A DNA stretch of 60,000 nucleotides from Antedon mediterranea (Eukaryota > Echinodermata > Crinoidea > Comatulida > Antedonidae), in contig NC_092677.1 in the NCBI RefSeq assembly GCF_964355755.1, positions 1,743,001 through 1,803,000 of the forward strand, given 5' to 3'. The notes beneath the pieces were generated by a model that made no database searches, was not told where the DNA came from, and saw only the letters and a program-made list of their open reading frames with translations. This document shows positions 12,701 through 24,700 of this stretch, in pieces. The position numbers and the translations under genes are program-made. Every line of letters starts with the position of its first letter. The first letter of the stretch is position 1.

Positions 12701-15700
12701 TTCAGGGAAATACAAGTTGTACCGAATGTACGGCAGGATATCAGTAAGTTCCACATTAACAAAATTCTAGCAGCATCACGCAAAATAATTCATCAATAAT
12801 ATCACAATTTATATTAATAATTACTATTTTGTTTAGGTGTCCAACTGCTGATTCCGAGCCAATCATATGCAATGCTGGTGAATATTCCCCAACCCAAATT
12901 ACGACCTGTGACCCCTGTCCGCTGGGTACATACTGTGCCAATACGCCAACAGGTACAACTACATCATGCCCTGCTGGTTGGTATGCTAACACAACTGGAA
13001 ATACAGAATGTACCATTTGTCAAATAGGTAAGTCCTGTATTTTATTTTTAAAAGACTTTTATCGATAATGTATGTTATTGTTAATGTAACTATATCAACA
13101 ACTGTTACTTATTGTGTTTAGGGCACCATTGTGACGATGCAACTCAGACTCCCTCAGAATGTGCAGTTGGTTACTATGGTGATTCAACAGGATTAGAACA
13201 GTGTATTCAGGTACGAATGTCATTTTATACAGAGACCCTGTACTCAGAAAAGAGGTATAAGGCAGATTTGTTGAAACTCTACATGATTTGCATATTTAGT
13301 GTATGATTCAATATTCTCTCTTTTTATTCTCAGTGCTCTCCAGGTTATTACACAACCTCCACTGGATCCGATTCATGCACTCGTTGCCCATCAGGCTACA
13401 AATGTCCAAACAGAGATCAGGAACCAGAAGCTTGTGAAGCTGGATTTGTAAGTCTCTATTAAGATTACGCTTACTTTCATTTCTGAAGGTTTAAGGTTTT
13501 GTGTGTTGTTATGTGTAATTATTATTAACGATTTAATTGAAAATGATAAATATATTGATAAATATTTTGAATCTCTAGTATTCAACTGGAGGAACAAGAG
13601 AGTGTTACCAATGTCCTACAGGTCAAGTGTGTGGTGACCCAACAGCAGTGCCTGCAACATGTAATGTAAGTATAAATAATTTTAAGTCTCTTTATATGGT
13701 CATTCTAATGAGGCAAATATTGTCACTGTAGATGGTCAAAGCTTTTTCATTTTCCTCTTCTTAATTTATTGAGTAAGTATCACCCTTCCAAAGTGATCGA
13801 TCGATGGTCTTCCATTTATCAACATTTACTTTAAATTAATACATTTTTAAGTATAGATGTTATATTTTGTATTATGATTATTTTGATTTCTTTTATTTCA
13901 CAGTATGGCGAGTATTCAAACAGCACAGCATGTGTTCCTTGTCCAATTGGGTTCATGTGTCCAACTCCTCTAGGATCACCACAAGAATGTCCAGCAGGAA
14001 CGTACCAAGATCAAGTGGGTCAAATCAGTTGTACCTTCTGTCCCGCAGGAAAACAGTGCCTTAATGTGACCAACACACCAGGTGACTGCGACGAAGGCTA
14101 TTACAGTGTCGCTGGTCAACAAGTTTGTACTGTCTGTCCTGAAGGTCAGTGGAGTTTGACTGGTGCAGGATCATGTTCATTGTGTCCCTCTGGACATGAA
14201 TGCCTTGATGGGTCAGCAAGGATTTCGCCCCGAAATTGTTCAGTGGGAACTTATGCTGCTGAAGGTGCTGGTATTTGTTCACCATGCCCTATAGGTAAGT
14301 TATAAAAACAAGTACTTGGTTTAGGCCTAGGATGGATACTAAGCAAAAACTTACCTATACTACTAAACTTGAATTATTTGAGAATTGAAATATAGGAATT
14401 CTAATTTTGTATTCATTTTGCAGGTACATACAGCTTTGAGCAGTCGTCAACATGTATAGCCTGTCCAGCAGGATACACCTGTCCATATGCAAATCAGTCA
14501 CCTGTACTCTGTGAGAATGGAACCTATTCTGGATCTGGTGAAGTAAGCACATTTGAAATTTCTACCATCTTAACATAATATGTTGGCATTCATTTATCTT
14601 AAAGCTAATATTGATGATGTTATGTTTCTTGACTTATTGTACATTAGTCAAATTATATGTTTTTTATCACAAATAAAACTTAATACTCACTGGATTTCTT
14701 TAGGTTACTTGTACTGATTGTCCAGCTGGATTTTATTGTGCTGACTCGTCAGTTGCGCCACAGCCATGTCCAGCAGGCACTTACTCTAATGACCGCTCAA
14801 AAGCTTGTGACCTTTGCCCAATTGGTCAATCATGCCTGAATCCTGGAGATTCACCCTCAAATTGTGACGATGGAACATACAGTGATTTGGTATGTATACA
14901 ATATTCAATTTGATTTATTTTTATACCATAAATAAAGAAAAAATACAGACACATTATTTATATTACTTTGAGAACAAGAACAAACAAAAATACAATCATT
15001 TATGGTACCAGGAATAGCCCTCTAATACTATCTAGAACTATTATTCGTAATTACCAAATGACTCGATATGAATTTCTTTTTATATAGGGGGATGTTTTAT
15101 GCTTTTCCTGTCCTGCTGGTTCATCTTGTAATTCAAGTACTGCTGTACCATGTGACACCGGATCATACAGCTTGTTGGGAGAATCAGATTGTACTGAGTG
15201 CAACGCTGGACAGGCCTGTCCATACACAGATCAACAACCTATAACTTGCCAGCCAGGCCAACATACTGATGGAATTAAGTTGCAAACACAGTGTACAGAC
15301 TGCCCGGCCGGGTTTGAGTGTCCTGATCCGAGGTAGTTGATTGGATGATTTTGGGTCACATGGCGTGCAATAGTACCATTACATTCATAAACATTCATTA
15401 TTTGTATACTATTTAATCCACTAAATTTTCATCAGTTACAGTTGCCACTGTTTTTGTATATTCAAAGTTCGTTTTTAAAATTACAAATTTTGTTTTTTCA
15501 GTTCTCTACCCCAAGCATGTTCAACAGGAACCTACACTTTAGAACAATACACAGAATGTGTCGCATGTCCTGCTGGCTATGAATGCCCGACAACAGACAG
15601 CGCCCCCGTTGCTTGTATTTCTGGCTCATACTCTAGTGGATCACAGGCCAACTGTACAGACTGCCCTGCAGGATTTGCGTGTCCGTCTACAACAGATCCA

Positions 15701-18700
15701 ACTGCCATGTTTCAATGTTTACCTGGTAACATTGTTATTTAATTTAACATCTTTATTTTACTACATTTACTTTTATGATTCTTTTGAAAATATTGGAATA
15801 GAGCTACCATACATCGTTATTCTCTAGAATTCACAATTTTTTAGAGTAAATTAAAACATTCTTAAACATAACAAATTAATGTATTCCTTTCATTCATAAT
15901 CTTATAGTCATTTCAGTATAGTGTAGAGTAGTAAAAAAATCAATTAAGTTAGTAAGAATATTACCAATTTCCATAAAATTTGATACTAATATAAGAATAC
16001 AATGGTTGGTAAAATAGTTTTTTTTAAATTTTATTCAAGGATCGTACTCCACTGGAATGCAGTCATACTGTACTGCTTGCTCTCCGGGCAAGTACTGTCC
16101 CGACATCGATGATGACAGTACTATCGGTGACTGTCCTGTAGGTACCTACTCCTATGTTGGGTTTTCTCGATGTCAGACTTGCGCCAACGGATGGGAATGT
16201 CCTAATACAGATGGCTCAGCGAATGTACAATGTGCAGCGGTAAGAAACTAATCGTCTGATTTTAAATGATAAAAAACGGATTGGTATGATGTTTTTCATT
16301 GGTCAATTATAATAGCAAACTAATGTGTTTTGTATGTTTGTTTTCAATTTTGGAAACATATATTTAATATTTTTTCATTAATATTAGATATTTATAATTA
16401 TAATAATAGAATAATGTTTGTTTTATCATCAGGGAACCTACTCTGTTGGTAATGCGACAGATTGTACAGATTGCCCAGAAGGTTATGCTTGCCCAAACAC
16501 AAACACAGATACAACCACACAGTGCTTGCCCGGAACATATTCTGTTGGCTTGCAAACGGTATGTAGGTCAATTCTTAATGGTGTCACTTATTGCTTAATT
16601 CCTCAATACAAAACATGATTCTAATGTCAACTTTCTCAAGCTAGACATTACTCAAAAGGTCTGGTTTATAAAACATTTGATTTTTAGTATATATCTTATA
16701 GTATTGAAACATTCATAACAAAAAGAAACTTCTCTATTTAGATAATTTCACACTTTTTCACAAATAGAGTCTATTTTACTACTTCAAATATTATTTATAG
16801 TTTTTTTCTTTATGTATTCAATTTTTTTTAATTTCCAACTTTTGGTTAAATTAGTGATTTTATAGATATTGCATTTTCAGTTAAGTGTAATACAGTAGTA
16901 TATTTTATATTATTCACAGGTGTGTACTAGGTGCCCCACTGGTAAACAATGTCCAAGCACTATCGCAGCAGACATTGAAGATTGTGAGGCAGGTCAATAC
17001 AGTATCGGAGGTCAAGAGTCATGTACTACTTGCCCAGGAGGTTATGCTTGCCCATCTGTTTACAGCAGCTACCAAATCACATGCTACCCTGGTTCATATG
17101 CTGAACCAAAATCAACGGTAAATTACTTTTGTATGATATATTCAATTCAATTTTTCTCTCAAAAGATAAATATAGTAGAACAATATACAGTCAATTCTCC
17201 CAATACCGGTCACCTTTGGGCTTGCCAAATATGTCTGGTTTTCCAAAAAGTTTTAATGGTAAAAAGGAATTTGGGACTGTTTGGACTTCAAGAAATGGTT
17301 GGTATTGGGAGAGTTTCTGGTTTCCACAGAGTCCGGATTGGAAGAGTTGACTGTATTAAACACATTAATTGGAAGCTAAGCACTGTAGTGTTTGATAAAA
17401 TGTTTTCTTATTCTATGTTATTCACTTATTTTTATTATATTTCTTGGGATTTTGATACATAATGGAAGTATTTTTTTTGTAGGAATGTACTGAATGTCCA
17501 GCTGGTTTTGAATGCCCAATGACCAATCAGACGGGTCCAGCATGTGCTGATGGCTACTACAGTTTAGGTAAATATATATTCCTTTTTTTCTGGTTGAACA
17601 AAGTCATATGTGTTACACATAATACCAAATGTGTTATTTTATTGTTTAGTAAGTTAACATAGCAGCAGAGAGCAACGAAGACACGCCCTTCGTAAATGTC
17701 TATAGAGTTATGCGTTTTGCATTTAAATTAATAATTTGACTGTTTTTTAGGTGGTCAAACTAGTTGTACTCCATGTCCCAGAGGCTACTATTGCAACCAG
17801 AAGGATGCTGAACCAGTGATATGTGATGCAGGGTTTTACAGTAACCAATCCAGTGTAGCATGTTCTGAATGTGACGCAGGCTATGCATGTGCAGAAGGCA
17901 GTACAAGTAAAACTCCCACATCAGGAATATGTCCTCAAGGCTACTTCTGTGAGGATGGGATTACACCTCAGGCCTGTCCTTCTGGTACTTATGGTAATAA
18001 GACTGGGGCTAGAAGCTCTACTGAAGGTTGTGCTCCTTGTCCACAAGGTACTGTCATCTGTTTTTTTATTTCATTTCTATGGCGCTTTAAACAAAGAAAA
18101 AGATTGAGAAAAAATGGAAACTGACATCAATAGGCATTCTCTTGATATTTTAATCTGATTTATGTTCACAAAATTTAATTTCAAAATAAAGTTGTCTTAC
18201 CTTAACAAATGGTAAGATGTATGTAAGATATATAAGTCTGGCCATATTGAACACCTTAAGCTAATACGTTTTCCAGAAAGTCTTACACATTTTGTAGTTT
18301 GGTTTAAGTATATTTTATTGTATCTCTATCAGGTTACTATTGTCCAGCTGATCCAGTAGTAGGAACTCCAGGTATGGAATACATTTGTCCAAGAGGTTAT
18401 TATTGTCCAGAAGGAACACTTGGACCACAGGACAATGGCTGTCCAGGGGGAAATTATTACAATGGTCTTGGTGCTGTTAAGGAAACTGACTGCATAACTT
18501 GCCCAGCTGGCTACTACTGTCCCGAAGGTAAGAAATAGTTGTGGATGTCAGTGACAGTCACAGCTGCTACTGCTGATGGTAGTCTGAATAAGAGGGATAG
18601 TGTATATATGAAGCATTAATGACAGGTGCCCAAGGATAAGTTATGTGGCAATGGTGTTAAGCTCTGTATACACTATCAAACTAGCTTGACAAAGAAAAAA

Positions 18701-21700
18701 GTGTGATGTGCCCAAATATGGTAATTATATGACATCATCATATTCATATATGGGCACATTTTTTTGTCACATAAAGTTTGGTAGTGTAGACAGAGCTTTA
18801 TGCTGCCTGAGAATACATGATGGTGTATATATTTCAGTGTCAAAGATGGTGTACAAGGAATTATTTTGGAAAAATTTAACATTTCTTGATTTCTTTGACA
18901 GGAAGTGCAGAAGGCTTGCTTTGTCACAAAGGCTACTATTGTCCAGCTGGAACCGAGAATGACCAAGACAATCCCTGCCCTGGTGGCACTTTCACAGAGG
19001 AAGAAGGTGCCACTTCTCAAGATTTCTGCAAAGATTGTCCAGCAGGATATTATTGTACAAGTGGAACCGATACACCATTGCCATGTCTACAGGGCACTTA
19101 CAACCCTAGCATTGGCCAGAATGCTCTTACTGATTGCCGTAACTGCACTGCTGGGTCAGCATGTACTAGGACTGGTTTAGTGGAACCAGACTCTGTGTGT
19201 GAACCTGGGTAAGTAAAGGAAAAAATGAAATTTCAAATTTGTTTTTGAAAAGTATTTTTTAAATATTATTCTTAATTGTCGGGTCAAAATACAATTTTAA
19301 TTACTGAATTTGCCATGATTGTTTATATTGCTGTAGTAAAATTTAAATATTTTATGTATTTTCATATTTTTCAAAGAATATTTTATTGAAAAAATAGAAT
19401 ATGAACACTTTGTATAACTTTTTAGGTATTAACTAAATATTATAGATAAAAAGAAATTATTGTTAATTATTTTGTATCTCTACAGGTACTATTGCCCTGA
19501 AGGACTTGACGATCCATTTACTTATCCCTGCCCTGCTGGGACATATACAGACTACCACAACCTCACAGCTTCCTTTCAATGTGATCCTTGCCCTGTACAG
19601 TTTGCCTGTCCAATCGGTATGTTTAAAGCTCTGTCTATACTATCACAAAAATGTGATTTGCATGATGATGTCTGATGTCATATCACTACCATATTTGGGT
19701 ATATAATCACCATATTTGGGCACCGAAAGAAATAATAATTTGTTTGTGAAACTATTACAATTTCCTAACTTGGCATAGTTGGTAGTTGTGCCCAACTAAG
19801 AATTTTTAATTGAAGTAATGCAGGACACCTAGACACTTATATTACCAGTGTTGACATATGGTATTATTGTATGGGGTGCGGGAAACAAAGACAATTTGGA
19901 TCGCCTTCTATTGCTTCAGAAAAAAGCTCTTAGGATCATTTGTAAGGTAGACTTTCATCATCCCTCTTCTCAGCTCTTTGTGAAAACGGGCACATTTAAT
20001 ATATTTGATTTGTATAAAAACTGTTTTAAATTTTATGTTTAAATACCAAAAAGGACAACTTCCAAAATGTTTTAATTCTTTATTCAGTTTATTTGATAAT
20101 TATCATACATATAACACTCGAAATAAAGACAATTATTGTATAAAATTAAAATCAACTAATATGGGTCAGCAAAGTATAGCATATAGAGGACCTAAGCTAT
20201 GGAATCAACTTATAAGAAATATAAGAGAGAGTGAAAATATATCAATATTTAAAAAACTATTACTAAATAAATGCATTAATAGTTATAAAGAAACAATATA
20301 TCTTTGCGAAAACAACATTTGTAAAATATGTCTAACTTTAACTTAATTAATTACATGTTCGTATATATTCTGAGACTGATGTATAGATATATATTATATT
20401 ATAGTACGTTGTATTTTCCTTCATTCATTTACTACATGAAAACATTTTTGTAATATATTTGTAAATTTATATTTTAAGTTAGGGTGCCACAGATTAAAAG
20501 CTTTGCTTGCTTGTGGTTATCCTGTTTTTCACACTTTATTGTACTTAATCTTTTATTTATATTTTTATGAATGTTGTGTGAAAAATAAAAGAATCAATCA
20601 ATCAATCAATATTACAAATATGCACAATGCCCTATTATTTTGTAGGCTCAATTAAATATTCTTAATTTTTGTAAACATTTTGACTTTTTAATATTGAAGC
20701 TAAATTGTTCTTGTCTTCCTAATTGATACTTACCGATTTCACTACTTTTCTTTTTTATTATTTTATTCAATAATAAAAAAAAAATAAAATAATAAAAAAA
20801 AAAACTAATGAATAAATTGTCACTGTGTAATCTCTTTTAATTTAGGAACTGGTGGAGTGAACCAGGCACCAGAAGAATGTGCTCCAGGTTACTATTGTTC
20901 ATTGTCCACTCAACATCGTACACAGCATCCTTGCCCAGCTGGTTCCTATTCTAACAAGACCAATCTAGGTGCAGTCTCGGAATGCTACGAATGTCCAAGA
21001 GGCTACTACTGTATAGAAGCATCAACAGAGCCAGTACTGGAATGTGTCACTGGTCACTATTGTCCAGCAGGTCAGTCCATGCATGAATAGATGATGTATT
21101 GTAACTGGGTTTGTGGATGACAAGGGTTGATATTTTTTATACAGAAACAATTTATTTGTTAGACAACTAGATTTATAGACAGAGGATAAAATATGGATTC
21201 ATACATGTTGAGAATAGGTATCCTGTTACTGACTAATAATAATAATAATAATAATAATAATAGTGTAATTATATCAGCCTCCTGTCAACCAGCGTATGCA
21301 TTAAACTCTCTGCAACATTACAAGGAGCACACATGAAGAAGATATAACTATAATGCATTATCAGAGCACACCAGCAAAGTTGTGTCTATATGTTTGACTT
21401 CTTGCTGTTGAATGTGTTTGAAATAAAATAGAATAACCAATTTGAAAATTAGTATAAATAAATGTTACTTGTTGGTTGAAGCAGTAGATGTAATTATGTA
21501 TATATCTTAAAATGACTGAAGTACATGCTCTATGTCTTACCAGCCATGACACCTTTCATAATAAATTAGAAATACTTTAAACCAACTTTGATTTATATTG
21601 AACACAGGAACACAATACAGCACACAATATCCATGTGCAGCTGGGTCATACTCAAACGAAGTTGGAAACACCAGATGGGAACAGTGCGTAACATGCACAA

Positions 21701-24700
21701 AAGGAAGTTACTGTCTGGAAGGGGCCTCCCTTCCCACAGCATGCCCATCGGGAACATACCGAGATGAACTGAATGGTGAAGAACTGAATGATTGTACCAC
21801 GTGCACTGCAGGACACTACTGCCCTGGAACTGGTAACACTGAACCCATTGAATGCGAAAAAGCATCGTACTCGGTAAGATTTAATAATAATAATAATACT
21901 ATTTGTATAGCGACTTTCCAAATTAATCAAGGCACTTCACATTTTAATGCATAGGAAATAAGTAAGTTTTAAGGCCTTTCTTTATAGATTTTAGTTCCCT
22001 TAAGTCTATTGGCAGAGGGTTCCAGAAACTTTGAGAAAGCAATATCCCCTGAAACATGCCTTTCAATGTGGTCCTCTAACCTCTAACCTTTTTGTAAGAG
22101 AGTTACAGTCAAGTATATCAAAACAATTTGTTTACATATAATAATTATAATCTGTGGATAATAAAGTAGTTTAATTTCATTTTACCTGTCAAAAGGAATA
22201 TCTCGTGCCTCTAGTGCCCCTGGATTCAACCCTGTTTTTAATAGTGCAAAACATTTTTTGAAGTAGTACCAGTTTCATGGAGTCTGTTTTGAGAGAGTTC
22301 AAAGTTGACTTTCAAAATAAAATATAATGATAATAAAACTCTCTGTATGTAGGACACTGGTGCACCAGAATGTAGTGATTGCGAGGCAGGCTACTATTGT
22401 GACAGCAAAACAACGACCAGAGACAACATGTACGCTAATAAAATCTGTCCTGCTGGAATGTTTTGCGATTATAATCGTACATCTGCACCTAACTTGGAGA
22501 ATGATGCCTGCCCTGTAGGCTACTACTGTCTCAGTGGTGATTTAGTAAGTTGCAACATTCATTTTTGTAAACATTTTGATTCATGGAGGAAATATCAATT
22601 TAACCTTATGTGCTATTAGTTTAATAAACTTTAGAATTATTGTAATTATTTTTACTGTTTTATATGCATCCCTTTATTAATTATTTTAAATTTCTTTTAA
22701 AATAATAATCATTTGGGTTTTTTAGGATCCATTTCCAAGACCATGTCCAAATGGAACTTACAGTGATGTGGAAGGTCTTGTGGAAGAATCTGACTGTCAG
22801 GACTGCCCAGCGGGCAAGTGGTGCTCTCCTCCTGGTCTATCAGAACCTGTAAGTTGAAATTATTTCTTATAATAGATCCAAGAAATTTCTTTTTTTGAAC
22901 TGAATTTTAAACAGCAAATGTTATGGCAGCTGTCAAAATGTTTCATATTTTCATTTCATTTTTTAGGCTGGAGATTGCCCTGGAGGTCATTACTGTCCAG
23001 TGGGTACAGCTGACCCATATGAAAATCCATGTCCAGTTGGCTTTTATCTAAATGCTAGTGCTGGTGAAGACTCACTTGGATGTACCATTTGTATCTCGGG
23101 CTACTACTGCAGTAGTAAAGGCCTGGCTTGGCCTATTGATTGTCCTCAGGTAAGGGTGTCTTGACTGGCCCAAGTGCAAAAGTGTGTATTTGGCCATTTC
23201 AAGTAGGTTGTGTGTTAGTTGATTCATTGTTAATTGTGTAAAGTTTTGTGTGAGTCTCTTACAAATTGAATTAGTGATCTAATCATTGGTACAATAAAAA
23301 ATAGCCAGTAGCTAATATTATATTTTATAGGGTTATTTCAGAAGATCATAAAAGAATAGCCAGTACTGTAATATTTATAAGTAATGATATTAAATCTAAT
23401 GTGTTCTTTTTGTAGGGTTATTTCTGTGTATCCGGAAGTACATTTCCCCAGGAATGTCCTGCTGGTACATATGGCAATACTACTAACTTGAGACGTAGTG
23501 ATGACTGCTCTCCATGCCCTGGTGGATACTACTGCGATGGTGTTGGAAATACTGAACCAACAGATCTTTGTGACCCAGGTTTCTACTGCCGTGAGAAAGC
23601 TTACACATCGGTAAGATGGACAGTGATTATGTTTAATGTCATGTCATTTCTGAAGTTCTAGAACTCTTTGTTCTAGTGATCACAAGTATTTCCATGGTTT
23701 GCTCTGGTTTCACAGTGTTAGATTGATTCTATCATAACTGTTTATACAATAAAGTATCTTAAATGGAATTACAGTACTCTTTTTTGTTAATCTTAACTAA
23801 AATATTTATTCTTTTAGGCTCCACCAGATGGTTTGACTGGCGGTTTATGTCCAGCAGGAGGCTACTGTCCAGCAGGGTCTGCTTGGCCAGCTAACTGTCC
23901 TTATGGTACCTACAGTAATTCATCGGGTTCTAAAACACCTGACGACTGTATTGATTGTGATCCAGGGTAATTATCTATTAAGTTATGTTTTGATGTTAGA
24001 AACATTTTATACACATCCACTTTCAAGGTAGGCCATTTACTGAAAGAGAAAGTGCTGTGAATTCATGATTTGCTAATATTGAGCTAATTTACTGTCGGTG
24101 AACAAATTAAATGTTAATTGGTTCAGATGTTTACCCTACTCTGACATAATTCTTGTAAAAATCTTTCCAAATAATTCTCGTGTGGGGCTCACAACATCCA
24201 GATCACTATATCCTTCTGTATGTCAGAGTAAGGAAAACATCTGACCAATTAACCATGTAGTAGTTATTCATTATCATCAAAGTGAATGTTATACAGTAAG
24301 TTAAAAACATGCTTTCTATGAATCTTTTGTAGATATTACTGTGCTGGCGATAATAATCCAGAACCAACTGGTCCATGCAAGGCAGGCTATTACTGTACAG
24401 GAGGTGCAGGAACAGCCATTCAATTCAGCACCCCCATAGGACATTACAGCTTGTCGGGAGCATACAAACCAGAACCGTGCCCTAGAGGAGAATATCAAAC
24501 GGTATGTATTTGTTAAGGTTTGCATTGCGAATAAACACTAGTAGACAAACCAGAACCGTGCCCTAGAGGAGAATATCAAACGGTATGTATTTTTTAAGGT
24601 TTGCATTGTGAATAAACACTAGTAGACAAACCAGAACCGTGCCCTCGAGGAGAATATCAAACGGTATGTATTCGTTAAGGTTTGCATTGCGAATAAACAC

